A stretch of DNA of 64,000 nucleotides from assembly GCA_009691785.1 (NCBI GenBank), contig SIAM01000002.1, forward strand, positions 1 through 64,000. The letters are read 5' to 3'. Source of the stretch: Phycisphaerales bacterium (lineage in GTDB: Bacteria > Planctomycetota > Phycisphaerae > Phycisphaerales > SM1A02). A program made the position numbers and the translations under genes. This document shows positions 47,841 to 56,919 of the stretch, in pieces; position 1 is the first letter of the stretch; the number at the start of each line of letters is the position of its first letter. The notes beneath the pieces were generated by a model that was not told the DNA's origin, searched no databases, and saw nothing but the letters and a program-made list of their open reading frames with translations.

Positions 47841-49315
47841 GCGCGCCAATAATGGACGTCGTCTCCATTGCCGACGCGGTGCGTTCTGGAAAAATGTCCG
47901 CCGAGCAAGTGGCCAAAGATTTTGTGCGCCGCGCTCAAACTGCCAACGCGTCACTGAATGCGTTTCATGAACTCTTTGAAAATGAATCCATGAATGCCGC
48001 GCGCGCCGTTGACGCAAAAGTCAAAGCGGGAAAAGATCCAGGACCACTGGCGGGCGTGCCCGTGGCCGTAAAAGATAATTTGGCTACCACGGTTGGTCGC
48101 ACAACGTGCTCAAGCAAGATGCTTGAAAACTATCGCTCACCTTTCACCGCCACATGCGTGGAGCGCCTTCAAGCCGCGGGCGCGGTGGTGATTGGAAAAA
48201 CAAATATGGATGAATTTGCCATGGGCTCCAGCACCGAGCATTGCGCGTGGGGGTGCGTGAAAAATCCCTGGGACACAACGCGCGTTCCCGGTGGTTCAAG
48301 TGGTGGAAGCGCCGTGGCCGCGGCCGCTGGTTTATGCGGTTTTTCCATAGGAAGCGACACCGGCGGCAGCATTCGTCAACCCGCTTCATTGTGTGGCTGC
48401 GTTGGGTTCAAGCCAACCTACGGCCGCATTAGCCGCTACGGCTTGGTGGCCTTTGGCAGCAGCCTTGACCAAGTTGGTCCGCTTACCCGCAGTGTGCGCG
48501 ACGCCGCGCTCACCTATCAAGTGATGGCTGGCCTTGATGATCGTGACAGCACCACCGCTGATCTCAAAGTGGAAGATCCAATGAAGGATTTGGAAACTCC
48601 AATCGCGGGGATGCGCGTTGGCGTGCCCAAACAATATTTAAGCGACGCCAATGACGCCGCGGTGAACGCATCCGTAAACGACGCGCTGCAGCGGCTGCAA
48701 AAATTAGGCGCCACTTTGGTTGAAGTGGATCTTCCGTTGACGGACATTGGCATCAGCACCTACTACGTCATCGCGCCCGCGGAGGCCAGCGGAAACTTGG
48801 CGCGCTTTGACGGCATTCGCTATGGCTACCGCGCCGCGTTGAAGACGGGCGAAAGTTTGGACACGCTGTACTCGCGAAGCCGCGCCGAAGGATTTGGTCC
48901 TGAAGTGCAGCGGCGCATCATGCTTGGAACATATGTGCTCAGTTCCGGTTATTACGACGCGTACTACGGCCGCGCTTTGCGCGTGCGTCGGCTCATCAAG
49001 GCGGAGTTTGACAACGCCTTCGCAAAGTGCGATGTCATCGCGGGTCCCGCAAGTCCGTCGCCCGCGTTTGCCTTTGGCGGTATGGCTGATCCGCTAAAAA
49101 TGTATCTGTGCGATGTCTACACGGTGAACACAAATATCGCTGGTTTACCCGCTATTTCTGTGCCAATTGGCTTTGCCACAGAGGGCGCGAAGTCGCTGCC
49201 GATTGGTCTTCACCTGCAAGCGCCAGCGTTCGCCGACGCAAAATTATTGCGCGCCGCGCGAATGGTTGAAAAACTTTTCCCTGATCTGGCGCGCCAAGCG
49301 CCGCATGTTTCCTAA
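47837..49315 (+). CDS. gatA: Asp-tRNA(Asn)/Glu-tRNA(Gln) amidotransferase subunit A
   Basis: GPLAGVPVAVKDNLATTVGRTTCSSKML; VPGGSSGGSAVAAAAGLCGFSIGSDTGGSIRQPASLCG. Confidence 0.97.
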   Translation: MSAPIMDVVSIADAVRSGKMSAEQVAKDFVRRAQTANASLNAFHELFENESMNAARAVDAKVKAGKDPGPLAGVPVAVKDNLATTVGRTTCSSKMLENYRSPFTATCVERLQAAGAVVIGKTNMDEFAMGSSTEHCAWGCVKNPWDTTRVPGGSSGGSAVAAAAGLCGFSIGSDTGGSIRQPASLCGCVGFKPTYGRISRYGLVAFGSSLDQVGPLTRSVRDAALTYQVMAGLDDRDSTTADLKVEDPMKDLETPIAGMRVGVPKQYLSDANDAAVNASVNDALQRLQKLGATLVEVDLPLTDIGISTYYVIAPAEASGNLARFDGIRYGYRAALKTGESLDTLYSRSRAEGFGPEVQRRIMLGTYVLSSGYYDAYYGRALRVRRLIKAEFDNAFAKCDVIAGPASPSPAFAFGGMADPLKMYLCDVYTVNTNIAGLPAISVPIGFATEGAKSLPIGLHLQAPAFADAKLLRAARMVEKLFPDLARQAPHVS

Positions 49316-49332
49316 AGCCAAACGCAAGAATA

Positions 49333-49890
49333 TTATTGCGTTGATACTGCCGCGATTGGCGCCGCTTGAGTCGGTCTTGGTATCGCGCACAGTACGTGAA
49401 GTTGTGAATAAAAGGAACTCACAAGCGCCTTCGCGTCCTTGGTGCGCTCGCCAAACAATCCCAATGTGGCGCTGGCGCTAAGCACACCTTGCGCCGCGTC
49501 GCCCTTGACCACAAGTTCGCCTTGGTCATTATTCAAGGTCAGAATGGTGAAACGCAATCCGTCTGGTTGCACAAACTGCTCCACCACGGCCATTTCAACT
49601 TTTCGAGATCCAATGACCGCGGCCATGTACACATCCGACCAACGCCCCACGGTTGATGTCTGCAAGGGCCGAGTGTCGTCTATGTTTTTCTGCGTGCGCG
49701 TGGATGCCATTGCTTTCAGAACGCGCTGTGACTCCGCTGACGTCAGTTCGCGGTTGACACTGGCAAGATCGCCAGGAAAAACTTCGTTGGATTGCACGAT
49801 TGGCTGTGGCGTGGAGCAGGCCGCGCACAACAGAGCCGCCAGGAATACGACACGCTTCAACAATGTTTCAAACTTGTTCACGCGTACCAC
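49333..49890 (-). CDS. hypothetical lipoprotein
   Basis: Signal with lipobox LAALLCAAC-S. Confidence 0.55.
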   Translation of the reverse strand: MVRVNKFETLLKRVVFLAALLCAACSTPQPIVQSNEVFPGDLASVNRELTSAESQRVLKAMASTRTQKNIDDTRPLQTSTVGRWSDVYMAAVIGSRKVEMAVVEQFVQPDGLRFTILTLNNDQGELVVKGDAAQGVLSASATLGLFGERTKDAKALVSSFYSQLHVLCAIPRPTQAAPIAAVSTQ

Positions 49891-49908
49891 TTTAGCGAGT
49901 TCGCCAGT

Positions 49909-50964
49909 TTATTTTTTCGCCGCCGCGTCGGCAATTCGCAATACCGCATTGCTCACAGCGTATTTCTTTAATTTTTCCAACTCAATCCAGCGCAATTTGG
50001 CTTGGGAACAAAACTCCACCGCATAAACACGAATTCGAATTGTGCGATGCGTTGTGAGAAACTCAAACTCTCCACGGAATTGTTCTATGCGTTTTATTTC
50101 AGGTCGTTCGCGCAGCAACTTGCGGGCGTTGCAGACAGTTGCAGATTCAAATACCGGTGGCGACAACATTCCCGCCCACAATCCTTTCGCGGGCCGCGTT
50201 TGAACACCCATGGTGCCTTTGCGGATTTCCACAAACGCGTGATGCACTACGGTCCGTCGTGGCACGGCGGTTTGTTTCAACGGAACAAACTCCTGGGAGT
50301 TGGCCTTGAACGCGGCGCAACACACACGCACCGGACACACCATGCAACGCGGATTTTTTGGAACACACACGGTCGCACCCAATTCCATTAACGCCTCATT
50401 CAGCACCGCCGGAGATTTCGCTCCGCAAACAAATTTTTCCGCCGTGCTCCACAGCCACTCATTTGCAATGTTGCCTTTGGTGCTTTCGCGCCAATCAGCG
50501 AGCCGCGACAACACGCGAACAACATTGCCATCGACAATTGGCGCCGCTTGACCAAACGCAATGCTGGCAATGGCCCCCGCCGAGTAGCGGCCAATTCCTG
50601 GAAGCGATTGCAACTCGTGCGAAGTCTGCGGAACCCGACCGCCAAACCGCGCCGTGATTATTTTTGCCGCCGCATGCAAATTTTTCGCGCGCCGGTAATA
50701 ACCCAGCCCCTGCCACAACGAAAGCACATCTTGTTCGCAGGAACTTGCCAACCGCTTGGGCGTTGGAAACCGCCTCAGGAATGCCGGAAATTTTTCCGCA
50801 ACTCGGCTGACCTGCGTCTGTTGAAGCATGACTTCGCTCACAAATACGCGCCACGGCGTGCGCCGCTTTCGCCATGGAAGATCTCGCAAAACCATTGGAA
50901 ACCACCGCTCTAGCCGTGAAATTACGGCTGGCATATTTGGTATTTGTTTGGCAACCTTTCTCAT
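49909..50964 (-). CDS. mutY: A/G-specific adenine glycosylase
   Basis: LPWRKRRTPWRVFVSEVMLQQTQVSRV; LQSLPGIGRYSAGAIASIAFGQAAPIVDGNVVRVL; Cx6Cx2Cx5C cluster. Confidence 0.95.
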   Translation of the reverse strand: MRKVAKQIPNMPAVISRLERWFPMVLRDLPWRKRRTPWRVFVSEVMLQQTQVSRVAEKFPAFLRRFPTPKRLASSCEQDVLSLWQGLGYYRRAKNLHAAAKIITARFGGRVPQTSHELQSLPGIGRYSAGAIASIAFGQAAPIVDGNVVRVLSRLADWRESTKGNIANEWLWSTAEKFVCGAKSPAVLNEALMELGATVCVPKNPRCMVCPVRVCCAAFKANSQEFVPLKQTAVPRRTVVHHAFVEIRKGTMGVQTRPAKGLWAGMLSPPVFESATVCNARKLLRERPEIKRIEQFRGEFEFLTTHRTIRIRVYAVEFCSQAKLRWIELEKLKKYAVSNAVLRIADAAAKK

Positions 50965-51050
50965 GACTTGGGCGAATGCTCCCTTGCGACTCGGAGACTA
51001 CCCCTTTACCCTATCCGACCACCTCACAGCTTTAAGACCCCCACACTTTT

Positions 51051-52319
51051 ATGCCAAAAATTTTCTACACAATTGAAGAAGCGTGCGCCCAGCTTGGCAA
51101 GACAGAAGCCGAAATTATGGCTTTGATCCAGGCTGGAAAGCTTCGCGAATTTCGCGATCAAGAACAGCTGAAGTTGAAAGTGGAGGATGTCAATAGTCTC
51201 AACGATAGCGATGTTGATATTCAATTAAATTCCGACCAAATCAACTTGTCCTCTGGCAGCGGTAGTTTTGAACTGGATCTGTCCGACTCCTTGTCGCCCA
51301 CCATTGCGTCTGATCCAAAGAGTGCGAGTCCCGTGGGTCCATTAGCGCCGCCCGCAATTGAAGATGATTTAGCTCTTGACCTTGACTCAATGGCAAGCGC
51401 GGAAACACCATCCATTGCTCAGAAAAATGAATTAGTTGATGACACATTCACTTTGGAAATGGATTTGGATTCATCAAGTCCCGCCACTTCTGCCGCACAA
51501 TCCGCGGCGCAGTCCGCTGCCGCAAGCTCAGTGTTGCCAGAGGCCGGAGAGGATTCACTCACGCTTGAACTTGATTTAGGCGAAGACAAGAGCCCTGCGC
51601 CAGCTCCTAAAAACGTCGCGCCACAAAAAGCTGCTCCAGAAATAGATTTGAACGCTGGTCTAGACGATCTCGAATTTGAAGATAATGTGAAAGGCGATGT
51701 TGCCAAAAGTCCCGCAAAAATCGCTGCAAAAACACCTTTAGAAAATTTTGATCAAACCATCGAAGATAACCGCGAAGGAAGTGCGGCTGGATTTGATAGC
51801 CGAATCGATAGCGCGTTGGGTGGTTCAGCAGACTTGGTGGCCGAGACAATGAATGTGGATCAACCCGGTTCTGGAAGCGGCTTATTAGATCTCACGCAAG
51901 AAAGTGAAGACAGCCAAATGGGCGCGGCTCTTATGGATGAGGCCTTTCAAGGCGATGATGAAGCCCCGAAAAATGCAAGTGGAATATTTGGTGGCGCATC
52001 AAACGAAAGCGGAATCCATGAAGCTGCCGTTGCCTCCATCGGATCGTCCACTGGGTCCGTTCCCGCCTTTGCAAGTGCGACCACGGCTGGAATTGAAATT
52101 TACAGCGCTTCTTGGAGTGGCTTAACTATTGGATTGCTTGTTCCAGCAATAGTTGGTCTGACCGCCACCGCCGCAATGCTTGTTGTCAAAACACTTGGGG
52201 GCACACCAGATCTTGCAATTATGGTGGCGCAAGATTGGATGATGTGGACAGGTGGCTATGCCGGCTCAATCGCAATCTGTGGCGCTATTGGTTTCTTTGT
52301 TGGAAAAGCAACCGAGTAA
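51051..52319 (+). CDS. hypothetical protein: excisionase/MerR-like N-terminal motif, acidic linker, C-terminal transmembrane segments
   Basis: FYTIEEACAQLGKTEAEIMALIQAGKLREFRDQEQLKLKVEDV; Asp/Ser/Ala-rich middle; SGLTIGLLVPAIVGLTATAAMLVV and GGYAGSIAICGAIGFFVGKATE. Confidence 0.7.
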   Translation: MPKIFYTIEEACAQLGKTEAEIMALIQAGKLREFRDQEQLKLKVEDVNSLNDSDVDIQLNSDQINLSSGSGSFELDLSDSLSPTIASDPKSASPVGPLAPPAIEDDLALDLDSMASAETPSIAQKNELVDDTFTLEMDLDSSSPATSAAQSAAQSAAASSVLPEAGEDSLTLELDLGEDKSPAPAPKNVAPQKAAPEIDLNAGLDDLEFEDNVKGDVAKSPAKIAAKTPLENFDQTIEDNREGSAAGFDSRIDSALGGSADLVAETMNVDQPGSGSGLLDLTQESEDSQMGAALMDEAFQGDDEAPKNASGIFGGASNESGIHEAAVASIGSSTGSVPAFASATTAGIEIYSASWSGLTIGLLVPAIVGLTATAAMLVVKTLGGTPDLAIMVAQDWMMWTGGYAGSIAICGAIGFFVGKATE

Positions 52320-52334
52320 ACGGATCACATTTCA

Positions 52335-53018
52335 ATGCTGACCAAATACGGAATGAATCAGTGGCTGACCACTGCTGTCGTGGTCTATCCAATTATTGGC
52401 GCCTGCATTTGGCTGGCTGACAATGGTGAGCCAGCGTGGTGGATTCCCGCCGGGTTCCTTTTGATGATTTGGCTTTGTTTTGCGGCGTTTTTTCGCGATC
52501 CGCCACGTAGACCCACCTCAAATAATCTAGCTGACTTCCTAAGTCCAGCCGACGGAACTGTCAGCGCCATAGTTCGAGTGGCGCATCATGAAGCGACCAA
52601 TGGTCCAGCCCTTGTCATTCGAATATTTCTCAGCGTGCTAAATGTGCACATCAATCGGTCCGCACAAAATGGAATCGTGATCCGTTTGCGTCATCAGCCT
52701 GGTCGCTACCTTGACGCGCGCGCGTCAGCTGGAGCGCGCGTAAACGAAAATCTTTTGCTCACGCTGCAACTCGATGATGGTCGCACCTATGGCATTAGAC
52801 AAATTTCAGGAGCAATCGCCCGACGCATTGTGTGTCGCGCGAACTTGGGGGATAGATTGCTGCGCGGTCAGCGATTTGGAATGATTCAATTTGGTTCCAC
52901 CACTGAATTAATTTTGCCGCAGCCCGAAGAAGCCGTGAGGCTGGTGCGCGAAGGGATGCGCGTGTATGCGGGGCGAACTTCGCTGGCGCGTTTGAATCCA
53001 ATCGACTCATCCAAATAA
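52335..53018 (+). CDS. psd: phosphatidylserine decarboxylase
   Basis: FFRDPPRRPTSNNLADFLSPADGTV; FLSVLNVHINRSAQNG; RFGMIQFGSTTELILP containing the GST processing motif. Confidence 0.92.
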   Translation: MLTKYGMNQWLTTAVVVYPIIGACIWLADNGEPAWWIPAGFLLMIWLCFAAFFRDPPRRPTSNNLADFLSPADGTVSAIVRVAHHEATNGPALVIRIFLSVLNVHINRSAQNGIVIRLRHQPGRYLDARASAGARVNENLLLTLQLDDGRTYGIRQISGAIARRIVCRANLGDRLLRGQRFGMIQFGSTTELILPQPEEAVRLVREGMRVYAGRTSLARLNPIDSSK

Positions 53019-54086
53019 GTCCGGATCGTCTTCGCATGCCTCTTGAGGCCAGACGGGAAAAATTCGGCGATGAATGCGCGCGTCAAATGACAATTGCGCC
53101 GCCAACGCGCTGCACACATCGCCAAGACCTTGCTCCGCCTGCGTTGGGCGACTTCCCACGGGTCCCACGACCAAGATGCCCGCAAAGCATTCACCATTGG
53201 CGTGGCACGGAGCCAGCATGGCCCAGCGTCCAGCAAAAATGTCGAACTCATTTGAGCCGACAAATTGACGGACATCGTCCACCACACATGGTTGTTTTTG
53301 CTGTAAAACACGAGGAAGTTGAAGGGTTTCAATCTCGCTTAATAGTCGCGCGGCAAGAATGGCATTGGATCCGCCATTGCCGGCGCACGCAGCCAGACCT
53401 GTTTTGTAATCTGGTCCAACCAGCCAAGACACAATCATCGCTCCTGGTAAGCATCGCTCAATAAAATCAACCGCCGCGCGCGACGCCGTCAACGGTTCAA
53501 GCGACCGAGCCAAGACCTCAGTCAGTGTGTCAATCTCCGGCAACTTGAGCCGTGGAAATGGCGTCCTTGGATTATGCGCTTGCAAAATGCCCAATAATTT
53601 TTCAAAATCTCCCGTCGATTGAGTTGGATCTTGCACTTGCGTCACCAAGGACTTCAGTGTCTGAATTCTATCTTTACGCTCTCGACAGAGTCGCGCAACC
53701 CGCACGGCGGTTCGCATGATTTGCATAAAGTCATTGGGCGAAACATCGGACACAACACTTTGCAAGTTGTCATACGCCGTGAGCGTGGGTGGAACGTCGT
53801 GCGCTGACTCACACAGCACGACAATTTTTGTGTAATGAGAAACGGACCGCAGCAATCGAATCGCCTTTGAAATTTCATCAATCTGCTCGGAGAGATCAAT
53901 GACGACCGCATCCACCACTTGCTCCACGCAGCGAATGCCGGCGCGCTCCACATCAGAAACCATTTCAACTTGAAATCCATGTTCCACAAGCGGCGCGACC
54001 AGGGTTGCCCAATTGGTGCAACTGCCCGCCACAAGCAGTCGGCCTGCTGGAGTATTTGAAGAATGTGGTGAGAAATTTGATTCCAT
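53007..54086 (-). CDS. receiver-like + GAF-like regulatory protein
   Basis: N-terminal Rossmann-type segment with VDAVVIDLSEQ; C-terminal LQLPRVLQQKQPCVVDDVRQF...GRWAMLAPCHANGECFAGILVVG resembles a GAF domain. Confidence 0.55.
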   Translation of the reverse strand: MESNFSPHSSNTPAGRLLVAGSCTNWATLVAPLVEHGFQVEMVSDVERAGIRCVEQVVDAVVIDLSEQIDEISKAIRLLRSVSHYTKIVVLCESAHDVPPTLTAYDNLQSVVSDVSPNDFMQIMRTAVRVARLCRERKDRIQTLKSLVTQVQDPTQSTGDFEKLLGILQAHNPRTPFPRLKLPEIDTLTEVLARSLEPLTASRAAVDFIERCLPGAMIVSWLVGPDYKTGLAACAGNGGSNAILAARLLSEIETLQLPRVLQQKQPCVVDDVRQFVGSNEFDIFAGRWAMLAPCHANGECFAGILVVGPVGSRPTQAEQGLGDVCSALAAQLSFDARIHRRIFPVWPQEACEDDPDLFG

Positions 54087-54172
54087 ACTGTAAATGGAAT
54101 CGGCGTAAATACTGGCAAACTGATGCCATTGCCCTCTTAAAATCAAGATTCAGTTCCGTCTGTGCGGGCTGC

Positions 54173-54922
54173 TCAGGGTGTTCCGTGGCGCTCTCGCCAC
54201 AATCGCACCGCCTCGGCTTCCCGTGGATACATCACAAGCGCGTGCTCTGGCGCGATTGTTCGATGCGCGGCCAACATTCGCCGAGCAACCCGAAGCACAG
54301 CCGCCGCGTTGGGCTTAAGCGCAATGATTTCAATATTGAATTCCCGCGCTCTGTCACGCCAACTCTCTGGCAGATGTTCATCCGCAATCAGAACTTCACC
54401 GGGCTTCAATGGCCAGTGTGCGATTGTCCGAACCGCGACATCTTCCGCGGAATTATTTTCAGAGGTCTCGTGGGAAACTTTTGCCATCCAACATCCATCA
54501 CTCTTGGCCGCCAGGGCAATCCACGCTGTCTGCTTGGGCGTGACCAGTCCAGATCCGATAGCCGATTCCTTGGCGACGACGGCCGCTGAAATGTGCACAA
54601 TTGGAATGGACATGGATTCAGCGATCACTTGCGCCGCGGCGTGCGCAATTCGTAGACCAGTGAAACCGCCGGGTCCCGCGTTCAACGCGACCGCGCCAAC
54701 CTGCTCACGCTGAATACCTGCGCGAGTAAAGAGTCGTTCAATTGCGGGTAAAACATCCTCCACCAATCGATCACTGGTGTCGATGGATTCACTCATCAAA
54801 TCGTTGGAATGCGTTTCCATGGCAAGCGATCCCACTGCTACGGATGAATTTCTCTGCGACGTTTCAAATGACAACAACATGTCGCGTTTCTTCTGTGTTC
54901 CATTCTTGAATTCAATCACCAA
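54173..54922 (-). CDS. tsaB: tRNA threonylcarbamoyladenosine biosynthesis protein TsaB
   Basis: MLLSFETSQRNSSVAVGSL; VGAVALNAGPGGFTGLRIAHAAAQVIAESMSIPIVHISA. Confidence 0.92.
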   Translation of the reverse strand: MVIEFKNGTQKKRDMLLSFETSQRNSSVAVGSLAMETHSNDLMSESIDTSDRLVEDVLPAIERLFTRAGIQREQVGAVALNAGPGGFTGLRIAHAAAQVIAESMSIPIVHISAAVVAKESAIGSGLVTPKQTAWIALAAKSDGCWMAKVSHETSENNSAEDVAVRTIAHWPLKPGEVLIADEHLPESWRDRAREFNIEIIALKPNAAAVLRVARRMLAAHRTIAPEHALVMYPREAEAVRLWRERHGTP

Positions 54923-55802
54923 GCAATTCCCCTATTGAACCGATTGGAACGATCAACAATGCCAGTTCTGGTGCATTGGTAATTTCGCTGGCCAGTTGCA
55001 CAGGCAGGACAACGCCGCGCGAATGGTCTGAATTAATGAGCAACAATTGCGGACCAACTGCAACCGCGCCTTCGGGTACCGCCGCGTGACCCGCGATAAA
55101 TACTTTCACGCCCCAAGCGTCGGCGAGTGTCGCCAACTGCTCCGGATTTTGATTTCGTCCCCACGTCATTTGCCAAGCGCTGCCATTGCAAACTGCATAG
55201 TCGTCGACTTTCAAATCACGCTCCAGAATTCCCATGTCGAATGACTTCATGTCAAACACGCTAGGAAGCGAGTGCGAACACATAATTCCATTTTTAGTTT
55301 TCACCGCCAGCGGCAACGCGCGAATAAAAACGCGAATCGCGTCATCAACAATGACCGCCTCTTCCCCAAAGATCAAATTCAGTCCCGCACGAAAAAGCGC
55401 TGTATTTTCGCCCGCTCCCTTACTGACTGGCTGATCAAACGCTTGGGCCAACTCATGATTGGCCAGCATTACATGCACTTGATCTGGATGTTGCTCAATG
55501 AGATTGGCTACCTTCGCCAACATGCGCCAACTCATATCCGTTTCGTAGGTTAAATGTTCTCCGTGGATCAATTCATGAAGTATGAGGTGGTTGTTTGGGT
55601 TCTCCAATTGGGCAAATGCAACCACCTTCACAAAATGAATTGGGTTGTCATGCAAATCGCCCGTCACAAGCAGGCGCCCAACATTTCCAAGATGAACACA
55701 GGAACCGCGTCTCTTTGGATCTTTGCGCAATATGTCCGTGGCGCGCAATAGAAGATTGGCCACGCCTTCGGCGCCCAAATGATCAATGTCAACAACTGTC
55801 AC
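54912..55802 (-). CDS. metallophosphoesterase-like protein
   Basis: RLLVTGDLHDNPIHF, HVMLANHELAQAF, IMCSHSLPS. Confidence 0.75.
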   Translation of the reverse strand: MTVVDIDHLGAEGVANLLLRATDILRKDPKRRGSCVHLGNVGRLLVTGDLHDNPIHFVKVVAFAQLENPNNHLILHELIHGEHLTYETDMSWRMLAKVANLIEQHPDQVHVMLANHELAQAFDQPVSKGAGENTALFRAGLNLIFGEEAVIVDDAIRVFIRALPLAVKTKNGIMCSHSLPSVFDMKSFDMGILERDLKVDDYAVCNGSAWQMTWGRNQNPEQLATLADAWGVKVFIAGHAAVPEGAVAVGPQLLLINSDHSRGVVLPVQLASEITNAPELALLIVPIGSIGELLGD

Positions 55803-56878
55803 GAAGCCACCACGGCGGCCGCAAAAAATCTTCCGACGCCTGTGTCGGTTTGAATAAACAATGGCGCATAAATAAAATGAGAGTTTGATTTCTCTACATT
55901 CAAACGAAACTGAATGCGAACACGATCACCCTCGCGCTTGCTGGAAATAAGTTCAGCCTTGACCGATGGATCCTTTGACTCAACGCCACGCACCATGTCC
56001 CAACCAGGAGGTTGCGGCTTACCTCGTGGAACGTTGCATTCAATCTCCACTTCAAGTTCCACAGGTTTGTTCAGCGCAATTTGCCCCACAATCACAATCG
56101 CTTCTGGAATGAACCAACGCCGCTCATCCGACTTCTTATCGAAGAGAATTCCGGTGCTTTCATGGCGAATTCGAAATGGCACAATCCGACAATCCTCGAC
56201 ATCTGTTTCAACGCACCACCACTGTTGAAGTTTGCTGTTGGGCACCATGGCGAAATCCCAACAAACGCGGTAGGTGGATCGCGCGGCGTCCTTGACTGGA
56301 TCAAAGTCGACAAATTGAGGCGTTGCCCCATCACAGGAAAGAATGTGAAATGGCGCCTTGGTTGGGTTTGAAATTTCAACCACCCCCTTCAACTTTCCCT
56401 TGAGCGCGTCAATAAACGCTGGGTACACCGACAATGGCAACTCCACAACGCCTTGCATCTTGGCGATGAGCGGTTGCTCTATTCCAACTATCTTGACGAA
56501 AACTTTCGCATCTTTTTCGCCAGGAGTTCGCGGCGCATCAAGCGAAGCGAGTAACTCTAATTCTGCGCCCGCTGCAATTTCTTTTCCTGCCATATCGGAA
56601 ATGGTGGTGCACTTGCAACTTGGAAACGCGGATTCAATTTTTACCATTGTCGCGCCGTTATTATGAATTTGAAACACCCCTTTTTGACGCGACCCTGGCT
56701 TAATAACCCCAAAGTCAATTAGGGGCGGAGTGAGAGTGATCGCGGAAGTAGCCACCGCAGACCCAAGCAGCGGACCAGTTCCACTGGGCACAGTTTGACC
56801 ATGCACTGTTGCGCAAATGAAAACGGCAATGGCCACGTTTTGCAAAACACGATTCATTTGATACCTCATCTGCGCCAT
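55799..56878 (-). CDS. DUF1573 domain-containing secreted protein
   Basis: LIDFGVIKPGSRQKGVFQIHNNGATMVKIESAFPSCKCTT...ELELLASLDAPRTPGEKDAKVFV. Confidence 0.8.
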   Translation of the reverse strand: MAQMRYQMNRVLQNVAIAVFICATVHGQTVPSGTGPLLGSAVATSAITLTPPLIDFGVIKPGSRQKGVFQIHNNGATMVKIESAFPSCKCTTISDMAGKEIAAGAELELLASLDAPRTPGEKDAKVFVKIVGIEQPLIAKMQGVVELPLSVYPAFIDALKGKLKGVVEISNPTKAPFHILSCDGATPQFVDFDPVKDAARSTYRVCWDFAMVPNSKLQQWWCVETDVEDCRIVPFRIRHESTGILFDKKSDERRWFIPEAIVIVGQIALNKPVELEVEIECNVPRGKPQPPGWDMVRGVESKDPSVKAELISSKREGDRVRIQFRLNVEKSNSHFIYAPLFIQTDTGVGRFFAAAVVAS

Positions 56879-56919
56879 ATCTTTAGTTTACGAAACTTGA
56901 TGATCAATTTGATACGCAA

